DNA of 64,000 nt from an uncultured Tateyamaria sp. (lineage in GTDB: Bacteria; Pseudomonadota; Alphaproteobacteria; Rhodobacterales; Rhodobacteraceae). Position 1 is the stretch's first letter. The number at the start of each line of letters is the position of its first letter. The notes under the pieces were generated by a model that was not told where the DNA came from, ran no database searches, and saw only the letters and a list, made by a program, of their open reading frames with translations. Both the position numbers and the translations under genes were made by a program. The DNA is taken from contig NZ_CANKXW010000003.1 in the NCBI RefSeq assembly GCF_947487805.1, positions 1 to 64,000 on the forward strand, written 5' to 3'. Positions 42,256 through 50,889 of this stretch are shown one piece after another.

Positions 42256-43314
42256 TTAATTCAGGTCGGCGTCGCGCGCGGCGTTCACGTCCGCTTCGGC
42301 GGCGGCCACGGCCTCTTGCAGCGCGGTCAGGATCTCATCCCCACGGGCCACGTTGGCGGTGAACCAGTCGTTCACGGGTGCTGCCGCTTCGGCGAAGGCT
42401 GCCTTTTGTGCGGGTGTCGGCACATAGAGGTCACCGCCACCGGCCACGAAGTCTTCGTAGGCCTGGATCGACTTGCGCTTGGGCGAGGCGAAGGTCGCCT
42501 GTTGCAGCGCATAGAAGCCGTCCACCACGACGCGGCGCATGTCTTCGGGCATCGCCATGAAGTTCTGGTTCGACATCCACCACAGCGCACCCATGTAGGC
42601 GTGGCCGTCCAGTGTCACGTATTGCAGACCCGCATCGGGGAATTTCATGCCCATGATGTCGGTGATGCCGTTTTTCGAACCTTCAACCACACCAGTCTGG
42701 AACGAGGTGAAGAGTTCGGGCCACGGGATCGGGGTGGGCGACGCGCCCAGTGCCTTGACCAGTTCCTGCGGCAGGTCGGCGACCACGGTGCGGATTTTCA
42801 GACCTTCCATGTCCGACGGTTCGGCCACACGGCGTTGCGTGTTGGCAAAGTTGCGCCAGCCGCCGGTATTGCCGATGGTCATCAGGCGGATCGCGTCACC
42901 GGAATCTTCCAGCGCCATGGCGCGCATCTTGCGGGTGAAGTCGCCCGACAGCACGTGTTCGGCGATACGGTCATCGGCCATCAGGTAGGGCAGATCGAGG
43001 ACCTGCACGTAAGGGAAGATGCCCGACGCGCCACCGGAGGTGGAGATGTAGACATCGATCGAGCCGTCGGCCACGCCTTGCAAGCATTCCGCACCGTTCG
43101 AGCAGAGCTGTGTACCGATGAAGAGTTCCACGGCGATGGCGCCGTTGGAGGCCGCCTCGACGTAGTTTTTGAACACGACGAGGCCGTCATAGTCTTCGTC
43201 ATTGGTGTTGGAGTTGGCGGTGGCGCGGATTGTGTAATCCTGTGCCTGGGCCATGATCGCGGAACCCGCGACAAGCGCGGCTGCGGTCAGCGTTTTGAGG
43301 GTGTTTTTGAGCAT
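42256..43314 (-). CDS. TRAP transporter solute-binding protein (DctP family)
   Basis: A 352-residue periplasmic binding protein with a signal peptide (cleavage near AQA-QDY). The DctP body includes GTQLCSNGAECLQGVADGSIDVY, WRNFANTQRRVAEPSDMEGLKIRT cut around the usual ligand Arg (KIRTVV), and SFQTGVVEGSKNG. Two cysteines in the first lobe may form a disulphide. It closes the operon that begins with the SsuD-like monooxygenase at 48071, so the ligand may be that enzyme's substrate. Confidence 0.9.
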   Translation of the reverse strand: MLKNTLKTLTAAALVAGSAIMAQAQDYTIRATANSNTNDEDYDGLVVFKNYVEAASNGAIAVELFIGTQLCSNGAECLQGVADGSIDVYISTSGGASGIFPYVQVLDLPYLMADDRIAEHVLSGDFTRKMRAMALEDSGDAIRLMTIGNTGGWRNFANTQRRVAEPSDMEGLKIRTVVADLPQELVKALGASPTPIPWPELFTSFQTGVVEGSKNGITDIMGMKFPDAGLQYVTLDGHAYMGALWWMSNQNFMAMPEDMRRVVVDGFYALQQATFASPKRKSIQAYEDFVAGGGDLYVPTPAQKAAFAEAAAPVNDWFTANVARGDEILTALQEAVAAAEADVNAARDADLN

Positions 43315-43341
43315 AGTGGTAAGTCCTCCCGGTTATAGCTC

Positions 43342-44814
43342 TTAGTTCGCGAACCCCGTCAGGCGGGGTATCGTCATTGAAATGGCCGGCACGTAGGTGA
43401 TCAGGAAGATCACCGCGATTTCGATGGCCAGGAATGGCAGGATCGCCTTGGCGATGGTTTCGACCTTTTCCTTGCTGACCGCCGCGGCGACGAACAGCAC
43501 AAGGCCCATGGGTGGCGTGGCCAGCCCCACGGTCAGGTTCACCGACATGATGATGGCAAAGTGGATGCTGTCGACGCCCAGATCGGTGAAGATCGGCGCG
43601 AGGATGGGCCCGAGGATGATGATGGCGGGCCCTGCGTCGAGGAACATGCCGACGATGAACAACAGCAGGTTGATCAGGAACAGCAGGATCAGCGGGTTTT
43701 CCGACAGGGTCAGGATGTAGTCGGCCAGAATCTGCGGCGCGTAGGACAGCGACACGACCGTCTTGAACGCCATGGCCGCCCCCACCAGCAGCAGCACCAC
43801 GGCGGACGTCAGGCCCGCACGGCTGAGGATGTCGGGCAGGTCCCTGAGCGACATCGTGCGCAGGACAAAGAACGCCACGAACACCGCATAGGCCACGGCG
43901 ACGGCGGCGGCCTCGGTGGGGGTAAAGACACCGCCCAAGATACCGCCCAGGATCAGCACGGGCGTTTGCAGCGGCACGATGGCGCGTTTGCAGATGGTGC
44001 GGAAATCGGAACTGACCTGCGTGCGCAGCGCCAAGAGCAGCGCGTGGGCCACGGCCACGGCGGCGAGGAACGTCACCCATGTCATCAGGCCCGACGTTTC
44101 GGGCAGCGGTGCGATGACCCAGATCAGCAGGCCGATGTTCAGACGCGCCAGCGCGAAGCTGACCCATTTTTCCAGAGCGCCCAGTTCGACGCCGTCAAAC
44201 TCCACCCGCTTGGCGGCGGGCAGGTCGTATTTGTCGGCGGTGACGCGGATCATCACCATCAGGCCGACGCCCACGAGGATGCCCGGCACGATGCCTGCAA
44301 GGAACAGCGCCGCGACGCTTTCGCCCATGACATAGGCATAGATGATCATGATGCCCGAGGGCGGGATGATCGGGCCGATGACGGAGGAGGCGGCGGTGAT
44401 GGCGGCGGCGTAACGCCTTGTGTAGCCTTCCTTTTCCATCGCGGGGACCAGCATGGAGCCGAGCGCGGAGGTGTCCGCCACGGCAGAGCCCGAGAGGCCT
44501 GCAAAGAGGATCGAAGACAGCACGTTGACCTGTGCCAGCCCCCCGCGCAGGTGGCCCATGAGCGCCTGTGAGAACTGCACGAGGCGGATGGTGATGCCGC
44601 CCTTGTTCATCAATTCTCCGGCCAGCATGAAGAACGGGATCGCCATCAGCGGAAAGCTGTCCATGCCGTTGTAGACGTTGCGGTAAAGGAGGGTGATGTC
44701 CTTTTCCTGACCGTTCAGCCACAAGAGCAGACCGGGGGCTGCCAGCAGGCCGAAGAACACCGGCAGGCCGATCAGCAAAAAGAGCAGGAAGAGAGGCAGA
44801 AACCAGATCAGCAT
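43342..44814 (-). CDS. TRAP transporter large permease (DctM family)
   Basis: A 490-residue polytopic protein. DctM hallmarks are AIPFFMLAGELMNKGGIT, LSGSAVADTSALGSMLVPAM, SSVIGPIIPPSG and the late LATPPMGLVLFVAAAV. It is longer than the 425-435 usual, with an insert of about 60 residues between the halves (around residues 195-260) carrying two further hydrophobic stretches. The start at 44814 lies one base past the DctQ stop. Confidence 0.92.
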   Translation of the reverse strand: MLIWFLPLFLLFLLIGLPVFFGLLAAPGLLLWLNGQEKDITLLYRNVYNGMDSFPLMAIPFFMLAGELMNKGGITIRLVQFSQALMGHLRGGLAQVNVLSSILFAGLSGSAVADTSALGSMLVPAMEKEGYTRRYAAAITAASSVIGPIIPPSGIMIIYAYVMGESVAALFLAGIVPGILVGVGLMVMIRVTADKYDLPAAKRVEFDGVELGALEKWVSFALARLNIGLLIWVIAPLPETSGLMTWVTFLAAVAVAHALLLALRTQVSSDFRTICKRAIVPLQTPVLILGGILGGVFTPTEAAAVAVAYAVFVAFFVLRTMSLRDLPDILSRAGLTSAVVLLLVGAAMAFKTVVSLSYAPQILADYILTLSENPLILLFLINLLLFIVGMFLDAGPAIIILGPILAPIFTDLGVDSIHFAIIMSVNLTVGLATPPMGLVLFVAAAVSKEKVETIAKAILPFLAIEIAVIFLITYVPAISMTIPRLTGFAN

Positions 44815-44815
44815 A

Positions 44816-45400
44816 TCATTCGCTCCCCGCGGCCATGTCACCCAGATCGAGATCGGGCAAACGGTCGCCGCCGCCCAGGAATGTCACGATGCTGCGCAGG
44901 ATCAATTCGATGTTCACGCTCAAGAGCAGGACCACACCCACAAAGAGCGAGAGCATCATCCAGCTGCGCGGCACCCGGAACCAGCCGTCAAAGGTGGGCA
45001 GATAGAGCGATGCGGTGGCAAAGCGGCCGCCAAAGCCGGTGACCTCTTTGAACCCGATCTGGACGGCCACGATCAGGATGGCGAGCGAGATCAGGAGGAG
45101 GACGAGGCCCAGCAGCGCCGCGACCCGACTGGACAGAAAGCCCGAGATCATGTCGAGCGCCACGAAACCGCCGCGCCGGAAGGCGGTGGGCGCCATCAGG
45201 CCGGTCATCCACAACATGCAGAAACGTGCGGCCTCGTCCGGCCATGGCAGGGCATTGTTGAAGATATAGCGGGCCACGACCTGTATCAGGATCGCGGCCA
45301 CCATGAAGGCGATGGCGGCAATACCTATCGCGCGCCCGAACTTGAGCACGAGGGCGTTCACCCAGCTGAGCGGTGCAAGCACCGTCAGTAATAAGCCCAT
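44816..45400 (-). CDS. TRAP transporter small permease (DctQ family)
   Basis: A 194-residue protein with four hydrophobic segments and the family segment VVARYIFNNALPWPDEAARFCMLW cut by the membrane, followed by RRGGFVALDMI. It partners the large permease next to it. Between it and the flavin reductase upstream are 114 bases with GGGCGGGTCT direct repeats but no clear promoter, so the operon is probably continuous. Confidence 0.9.
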   Translation of the reverse strand: MGLLLTVLAPLSWVNALVLKFGRAIGIAAIAFMVAAILIQVVARYIFNNALPWPDEAARFCMLWMTGLMAPTAFRRGGFVALDMISGFLSSRVAALLGLVLLLISLAILIVAVQIGFKEVTGFGGRFATASLYLPTFDGWFRVPRSWMMLSLFVGVVLLLSVNIELILRSIVTFLGGGDRLPDLDLGDMAAGSE

Positions 45401-45514
45401 TGCGGGCCCTCCCTTTGTCGGTCGCCCGGCAGTTTGTTCTGCCGTGGCCCATTTTCCGCTTTCACCCCGCGGGCGGGTCTTTCTTTCGCCCTACGGGCGG
45501 GTCTGGGGCCTGTC

Positions 45515-46027
45515 CTAACTGGACAGGCTGCCGAACTGGCCGGCGAAGAATGTGAGCGGCTGTCCATCGCGCATTTCGGTGCGCTGGACCTGGCCCACGA
45601 TGATGACGTGGTCGCCCGCGTCATGTGCAGCCACCCTGCGACATTCGAACCGCGCAAGGCAATGATCAATCAACGGCACTCCATCAGCGTTAAGCGTGTG
45701 GGGGTGGTCGTTCAGCATGTGGGCGTTGCGCGCGGCGAGGCTGCACACGTCCTGCTGTTCTGCCGCCAGCACGTGGATCGCGTAATGGTCCGCCGCCTCG
45801 AAATAGGGAAAGCGGCGCGCGCCGCGGTCGACGGACCACAGCACCAGTGCGGGATCCAGCGACACGGACGAAAAGCTGTTGGCGACAATGGCGACGGGGC
45901 CATCCGCGCTGGGGGCGGTGATGACCGTGATGCCGGTCGCGAATTTGCCGAAGGCGTCGCGCAGCTGGCGGCTGCTGTCGGCGTCGGGGGAAAACACTGT
46001 CGGTTGGTTCGGGCTTTGCATTGTCAT
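45515..46027 (-). CDS. Flavin reductase family protein
   Basis: A 170-residue FMN-binding reductase. AFGKFATGITVITA, AIVANSFSSVSLDPALVLWSV, HYAIHVLAAEQQ and GDHVIIVGQV mark the family. It likely supplies FMNH2 to the SsuD-like monooxygenase two genes upstream. The ATG overlaps the aldo/keto reductase stop (ATGA). Unlike the reductase at 14150 it has no C-terminal extension. Confidence 0.9.
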   Translation of the reverse strand: MTMQSPNQPTVFSPDADSSRQLRDAFGKFATGITVITAPSADGPVAIVANSFSSVSLDPALVLWSVDRGARRFPYFEAADHYAIHVLAAEQQDVCSLAARNAHMLNDHPHTLNADGVPLIDHCLARFECRRVAAHDAGDHVIIVGQVQRTEMRDGQPLTFFAGQFGSLSS

Positions 46028-46917
46028 CAGGCCACCTCGTGTCCAAGCGCCGCCTCGTAGAGACGGAACCATGTGGGTCGGTCGAGCGCCACATTGGTCG
46101 CTGCGCCGATGTTCTTGATCCGGTCGATGTTGTTGGTGCCCATGACCGGGATGATATGTGCGGGATGCGCCAGCAGGAACGCGGTCGCCACGGCGGCGCG
46201 GTCCACGCCATTGGCGCTGGCAATTTCGTCCATGACGGCGTGCAGTTTGTCGCCGCCCGTCATCAGCCCGCCGCCACCCAGGGGCGACCATGCCATGAGA
46301 GGTTGGCCGTGCTGTTGGTGAAAGGCCAGATCGCCGTTGGTGAAGGGGTCGATCGCGCTGAGCGAAATTTCGATCTGGTTGGTGACCAGCGGGGTTTTCA
46401 TCGCCGATTGCAGCAGGGTCCAGTCCCAAGGGCGGAAGTTCGACACGCCGACCGCACCGACCTTTCCGCTCGCCACGGCCTCGTCCAGCGCGGCACCGGT
46501 TTCATGGTGGTCCATGAACGGGTCGGGGCGGTGGATCAGCAGCAGGTCGATGTGGTCGATGGCCATGTCACGCAGGGAGTTTTCCACCGACTGCATGATG
46601 TGGGCGCGGGAGGTGTCGTAATATTTGACCGGCGCATCGGCATAGCGGCCCACGGGCGCCACGATGTCGCATTTGGTCACGATCTCCATCTTGGACCGCA
46701 GGCCGGTGTCGGCGCGCAGGGCCTCGCCCAGCACGGCCTCGGCCACGTAACCGCCGTAGATGTCGGCCTGATCGAAGGTGGTGATGCCCTGATCGAGGCA
46801 GGCGTGGATCTTGGCCTGCACATGCGCCACGGACGTGTCCGTGTCATCGGCCAGACGCCACATGCCATAGACGATGCGGGAAAAATTCAGGGTGTCGGAT
46901 AGTTGGACGCGGTCCAT
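46027..46917 (-). CDS. Aldo/keto reductase
   Basis: A 296-residue NADPH-dependent oxidoreductase with the AKR tetrad: D in FDQADIYG, Y in the same stretch, K in VTKCDIV and H in LLLIHRPDP. NFRPWDW, MAWSPLGGGG and VMGTNNIDRIKN match the YdhF-like subgroup. It lies between the monooxygenase and the flavin reductase with one- and four-base overlaps, so it should reduce a carbonyl product or intermediate of that pathway. Confidence 0.9.
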   Translation of the reverse strand: MDRVQLSDTLNFSRIVYGMWRLADDTDTSVAHVQAKIHACLDQGITTFDQADIYGGYVAEAVLGEALRADTGLRSKMEIVTKCDIVAPVGRYADAPVKYYDTSRAHIMQSVENSLRDMAIDHIDLLLIHRPDPFMDHHETGAALDEAVASGKVGAVGVSNFRPWDWTLLQSAMKTPLVTNQIEISLSAIDPFTNGDLAFHQQHGQPLMAWSPLGGGGLMTGGDKLHAVMDEIASANGVDRAAVATAFLLAHPAHIIPVMGTNNIDRIKNIGAATNVALDRPTWFRLYEAALGHEVA

Positions 46918-48071
46918 TAGCGGCGCTCTCCTGCGGCAAGGGGTGTTGCAGGTGCCTGTGCGGGCACCCGGCCATAAGCATGGGGCAGCGAACAGGTTTT
47001 CAAGTGCGGCATGACGCGCGCGCCGAAATGTTTTGCCTCGTCGATGTGGGGGTAGCCCGAGAAGATGAAGGCGCGGATGCCCATTTTCTGGTACTCTTCG
47101 ATCTTGGACATGACCTGATCGGTGGAGCCGACAAGGGCGGCACCGCAGCCCGAGCGCGCCCGGCCCACGCCGGTCCAGAGGTTTGGCTCGACATAGCCGA
47201 ACTTGTCCGCCAGTTCACGCGCCTTGGCCTGATGCGCGACCCCGAGGGAGGTCGAGTCCAGTGCGCGGTCGCGGATCAACTGGCCGTATTCGTCATCCAG
47301 TTTCGACACGATGTAGTCGGCGTATTCGCGGGCCTCGGCCTCGGTGTCGCGGACGATCATGTGGACGCGCAGGCCGTAATCCAGCGTGCGGTTGTATTTC
47401 TCGGCCACGGCATTCACATCGCGCATCCGCCCCGCCAGATTTTCCTGTGGTTCGGGCCACATGAGGTAGACGTCGCAGTGTTGGCCGCAAAGCTCGAGCG
47501 CGGAGGGCGAGTAGCCGCCGAAGTACAGGAGCGGGCCACCGATCTGGTAGGGGCGCACGGGGTCAGTGGTGAGGCCGGAGAAGTTGTAGACCTCGCCAGC
47601 GTAGTTGATCTCGTCCTGCGTCCAGGCCTGTTTCAGGATTTCGACCACCTCGCGCGAGCGTTGGTAGCGGTAATCGCTGTCGGCCTTTTCACCGGGGAAG
47701 TCGGACGAGATGATGTTGACCGTCAGCCGCCCCTGCAACATGTGGTCGAGCGTGGCGATGGTGCGGGCGAGCATGATGGGCTGCATCTCGCCACAGCGGA
47801 CGGCGGCCAGCAGGTTGATTTTCGACGTGATGGGGGCGCACCCGGCAACAAAGGACAGCGTATCTTGACCGACCTGATAGGAGGACGGGCAGAGGATGTT
47901 GCGGAAGCCTTGGGCCTCGGCCTCTTTCACGATGTCGGAGCAATGCGCCCAGGACGAGCGCAGATCGCCATCCGGCACGCCGAGGAATTGATAGTCGTCC
48001 GAGCAGAGCGCCGAGAACCACGACACTTCGGCCGCGTCGAGGTCTGGGGAGGTGATGGGGACGACAGTCAT
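46917..48071 (-). CDS. SsuD-like FMNH2-dependent monooxygenase (LLM family)
   Basis: A 384-residue luciferase-like enzyme of the alkanesulfonate-monooxygenase type: EAEAQGFRNILCPSSY, LLAAVRCGEMQPIMLARTIATLD, GRLTVNIISSDFPGE, RYQRSREVVEIL and LLYFGGYSPSALEL. In SsuD these regions bind FMN and the sulfonate phosphate-like head. The first gene of the operon, divergent from a GntR regulator. A flavin reductase is two genes on. Sulfonate as substrate is plausible but no other sulfur gene is near. ATG 48071 is the first start of the fold. Confidence 0.87.
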   Translation of the reverse strand: MTVVPITSPDLDAAEVSWFSALCSDDYQFLGVPDGDLRSSWAHCSDIVKEAEAQGFRNILCPSSYQVGQDTLSFVAGCAPITSKINLLAAVRCGEMQPIMLARTIATLDHMLQGRLTVNIISSDFPGEKADSDYRYQRSREVVEILKQAWTQDEINYAGEVYNFSGLTTDPVRPYQIGGPLLYFGGYSPSALELCGQHCDVYLMWPEPQENLAGRMRDVNAVAEKYNRTLDYGLRVHMIVRDTEAEAREYADYIVSKLDDEYGQLIRDRALDSTSLGVAHQAKARELADKFGYVEPNLWTGVGRARSGCGAALVGSTDQVMSKIEEYQKMGIRAFIFSGYPHIDEAKHFGARVMPHLKTCSLPHAYGRVPAQAPATPLAAGERR

Positions 48072-48117
48072 CTTCGGTCTTTCATTCGCTTCAACTTGCC
48101 CCTTGCGTAACACTGTC

Positions 48118-48133
48118 ATTGATGTAGATCAAT
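48118..48133. promoter_or_regulatory. Palindromic operator candidate between monooxygenase operon and GntR gene
   Basis: ATTGAT-GTAG-ATCAAT is a perfect 6-bp inverted repeat in the 100-base divergent region, 46 bases before the monooxygenase ATG and 38 before the regulator ATG. A related half-site (TATCAAT) follows at about 48138. It is the best candidate for regulator binding to both promoters. Confidence 0.5.
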
Positions 48134-48171
48134 GGTGTATCAATTTTCAAAACGCCGCGTCGCCCCGCCCT

Positions 48172-48882
48172 ATGACCAGCCCCCGCCAATCCCCCCAGTC
48201 GCTGCCGATCTATGTGCAGATCGCCGAGCTGTTGACGCGGGACATCGTGGCCGGGCGGCTGATTGACGGCGAACGGTTGCCGCCCGAGCGGGACATGGCG
48301 GCGGAGCTTGGCGTGAGTGTCGGCACCTTGCGCAAATCCCTGCGGGATATGGGCGAAAAGGGTCTGATCGAAAGCGTGCAGGGTTCGGGCAACTATGTGC
48401 GTGCGGGCGGGGATACCGGCACTGTCTACGCGATGTTCCGGCTGGAACTGCTGGAGGGCGGCGGCCTGCCGCGGGCGCAGGTCCTGTCGGTGGATGTGAT
48501 GGACAAGCCCGCCGATCTGCCAGCGTTCGGCACGGCGACACGGGCGACTCGCATCCGGCGCTTGCGGTCGCTGAATGACACAATCATGGGCGTCGAGGAA
48601 ATCTGGCTGGATGCGGATGCGGGAATCGTGTCGGAGGCGACGATGTCCGAATCCCTTTATGCCACCTATCGCAAGGATCTGGGCCTGTGGATCCAGCGCG
48701 CCGAGGACCGCGTGTCGCTGGGTCCGGTGCCGGACTGGGCACCGGATGCCTATGGCCCGCGCCCCGGCGACACTGTGGGGTATATCGAGCGGCTGTCCTG
48801 GTCCGACGCCCCCGCCCCCATCGAATTTTCGCGCACCTGGTACGATCCGGCCCGCGCGGTTTATGTCCAACGACTGAAGTAA
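48172..48882 (+). CDS. GntR-family regulator, HutC subfamily
   Basis: A 236-residue regulator. The GntR winged helix (QSLPIYVQIAELLTRDIVAG, LPPERDMAAELGVSVGTLRKSL) is followed by a UTRA effector domain (EEIWLDADAG, YIERLSWSDAPAPIEFSRTWY), which marks the HutC group. It is divergent from the monooxygenase-TRAP operon and likely represses it until its ligand binds. The Gfo/Idh/MocA gene follows by 12 bases. ATG at 48172 was chosen as the first before the helix-turn-helix. Confidence 0.9.
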   Translation: MTSPRQSPQSLPIYVQIAELLTRDIVAGRLIDGERLPPERDMAAELGVSVGTLRKSLRDMGEKGLIESVQGSGNYVRAGGDTGTVYAMFRLELLEGGGLPRAQVLSVDVMDKPADLPAFGTATRATRIRRLRSLNDTIMGVEEIWLDADAGIVSEATMSESLYATYRKDLGLWIQRAEDRVSLGPVPDWAPDAYGPRPGDTVGYIERLSWSDAPAPIEFSRTWYDPARAVYVQRLK

Positions 48883-48894
48883 GGAACGCCACCC

Positions 48895-49998
48895 ATGGCA
48901 CAGCACATCACCTATGGCATCATCGGATGCGGCATGATGGGGCAAGAGCATATGCGCAACATTGCCCTGTTGCCTGACGCCACCGTTGGCGCATTTTTCG
49001 AGCCGGACGACGAGATGGCAGCGCGTGCCCTGGCGATTGCACCCGCCGCCACGCGGGTTGGATCGGTGGCGGAGTTGCTGGCGGTGGAAGACCTGGATTG
49101 CCTGCTGATCGTCAGCCCCAATTTCTGCCACGTCGCACAGATGGAAGAGATCGCGGCCACGCGCCCCCTGCCCCTGCTGGTGGAAAAGCCGCTGTTCACC
49201 GACCCCGAGGATGTGGCCAAGCTGGCCGCGTTCCGCGACAGCTATCCCCATCCGGTCTGGGTCGCGATGGAGTACCGGTATATGCCCGTGGTCACGGAAT
49301 TCCTGACCAAGGCCGCGGAGGCCACGGGTGGCATCAAGCAGTTCAGCATCCGCGAGCACCGCTTTCCCTTTATGGAGAAGGTCGGCGACTGGAACCGGTT
49401 CAACCGGTACACCGGCGGCACCTTTGTCGAGAAATGCTGCCACTTCTTTGATCTGATGCGGCACGGGTTGCAGGCCGACCCGGTGCGGGTCATGGCTTCG
49501 GCTGCGCAGGCGGTGAACCATCTGGACGAAAGCTATGGCGGCGAGGTGCCGGACATCATCGACAGCGGTTACGTGCTGGTTGATTTCGACAGTGGCGCGC
49601 GGGCGATGCTGGAGCTGTGCATGTTTGCCGAAGGTTCGGCCTATCAGGAAGAGCTGTCGGCGGTGGGCCCTGTGGGCAAGATCGAAGCCTTTGTGCCCGG
49701 TCCGGGGCGGTTCTGGCCCGAACATCTGGGGGCAGCACCCGTGGCCAAGCTGGTCACCTCGCCGCGCCATCCGCAGGGGCCGGTGGTGCATGACATCCCC
49801 GTGGACCCAACTTTGCTGGATGCGGGCGATCACAACGGATCGACGTTCTATCAGCACCAGAAATTCGTGGCGATGGTGCGCGGGGACGGCACGCCCGAGG
49901 TGACGCTGGCCGATGGCTGGGCCGCCGTGGCCATGGGGATCGCCGCGCAGGAGAGCGCGCGCACCGGACAGGCCGTGGACCCGCGCCGCTGGATGTAG
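48895..49998 (+). CDS. Gfo/Idh/MocA family oxidoreductase
   Basis: A 367-residue NAD(P)-dependent dehydrogenase. The Rossmann motif GCGMMG is at 11-16 and the EKP motif at 97-99; the C-terminal alpha/beta domain holds DWNRFNRYTGGTFVEKCCHFFDLMRH, the expected catalytic Asp/His region. The family oxidises sugar, inositol or amino-sugar hydroxyls. It is co-transcribed with the HutC-type regulator and so may belong to the same catabolic pathway as the divergent monooxygenase operon. Confidence 0.9.
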   Translation: MAQHITYGIIGCGMMGQEHMRNIALLPDATVGAFFEPDDEMAARALAIAPAATRVGSVAELLAVEDLDCLLIVSPNFCHVAQMEEIAATRPLPLLVEKPLFTDPEDVAKLAAFRDSYPHPVWVAMEYRYMPVVTEFLTKAAEATGGIKQFSIREHRFPFMEKVGDWNRFNRYTGGTFVEKCCHFFDLMRHGLQADPVRVMASAAQAVNHLDESYGGEVPDIIDSGYVLVDFDSGARAMLELCMFAEGSAYQEELSAVGPVGKIEAFVPGPGRFWPEHLGAAPVAKLVTSPRHPQGPVVHDIPVDPTLLDAGDHNGSTFYQHQKFVAMVRGDGTPEVTLADGWAAVAMGIAAQESARTGQAVDPRRWM

Positions 49999-50012
49999 AT
50001 TGCGCCCACGCT

Positions 50013-50039
50013 GAATTGGTCATACAAAATGACCAATTC
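50013..50039. promoter_or_regulatory. Operator of the PdhR-like regulator gene
   Basis: GAATTGGTCAT and ATGACCAATTC are perfect 11-base inverted arms with a 5-base spacer. The core TGGTCATACAA fits the FadR-subfamily consensus TNGTNNNACNA. It ends 16 bases before the preferred ATG (50056), a position for autorepression. Confidence 0.75.
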
Positions 50040-50055
50040 AACCAGTGGAGCGCCG

Positions 50056-50823
50056 ATGCCCTTTCGCCCTGTGCAACCGGAAAAGCTGTCTTCGGCGGTG
50101 ATCCGTCAGATCGAGCAGTTGATTTTGCGCGGTATTCTGCGCCCGGGTGAACGCCTGCCGCCCGAACGGGAGCTGGCCGAGCGGATGGGCGTGTCGCGCC
50201 CGTCCCTGCGCGATGCGATCGGCACCTTGCAGGACAGCGGGTTGTTGGCCACGCGGCCCGGTGCGGGCATTTTTGTCGCGGATGTGCTGGGGTCGGCCTT
50301 TGCGCCCGCGTTGACCGAGCTTTTTGCCCGCCATGACGAGGCGGTGTTCGACTACCTGAGCTTTCGCAGGGATATGGAGGGGCTGGCCGCCGAGCGCGCC
50401 GCGCGGCTGGCGTCGGATACGGATCTGGCCGTGGTACAGGCCGTCTTCGAAAAGATGGAGGCCGCCCACCCCAAGCGCAACAGCGATGAAGAGGCGCGGC
50501 TGGATGCGCAGTTTCACATGGCGATCATCGAGGCCAGCCACAACGTGATCATGCTGCACATGATGCGGTCGATGTACCAGTTGCTGCGGGACGGCGTGTT
50601 CTACAACCGGCAGGTCATGTTCAAACAACGCACGACGCGGCAGGCGCTGCTGGATCAGCACCGCGCGATCAATGCGGCGTTGCAGACCCGCGATCCGGAG
50701 GCCGCGCGCAGTGCGGTGCATGACCATCTGGATTATGTGGAACGGGCGTTGCGGGATCAGGTCAAGGCCGACCGCAACGAGGACATCGCGCGGCAGCGGC
50801 TGGATCACGAAACAGGCACCTGA
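50056..50823 (+). CDS. GntR-family regulator, FadR subfamily (PdhR-like)
   Basis: A 255-residue regulator. The winged helix (KLSSAVIRQIEQLILRGILR, LPPERELAERMGVSRPSLRDAI) resembles PdhR/LldR. The FCD effector domain follows, with metal or carboxylate ligands likely in DAQFHMAIIEASHN and DQHRAINAAL. An ATG at 50029 lies inside the operator and has no ribosome site; the ATG at 50056 has GGAG six bases away, so it is preferred. No obvious target is adjacent; the ATP synthase operon downstream is convergent and insulated by a terminator. Effector probably a 2-oxo or hydroxy acid. Confidence 0.88.
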   Translation: MPFRPVQPEKLSSAVIRQIEQLILRGILRPGERLPPERELAERMGVSRPSLRDAIGTLQDSGLLATRPGAGIFVADVLGSAFAPALTELFARHDEAVFDYLSFRRDMEGLAAERAARLASDTDLAVVQAVFEKMEAAHPKRNSDEEARLDAQFHMAIIEASHNVIMLHMMRSMYQLLRDGVFYNRQVMFKQRTTRQALLDQHRAINAALQTRDPEAARSAVHDHLDYVERALRDQVKADRNEDIARQRLDHETGT

Positions 50824-50836
50824 CGCGGCGCACGAA

Positions 50837-50865
50837 AAAACCCGGCGCAGGGGCCGGGTTTTCTA
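50837..50865. terminator. Bidirectional terminator between PdhR-like gene and ATP synthase operon
   Basis: AAAACCCGGC and GCCGGGTTTT are perfect 10-base arms with a 6-base loop. T-rich tails exist on both strands (TTTTCT on plus; a run of A on plus read as T on minus). It separates two convergent units ending at 50823 and 50890. Confidence 0.85.
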
Positions 50866-50889
50866 TGGTTCTGTTGCGGACGCGTGGCG

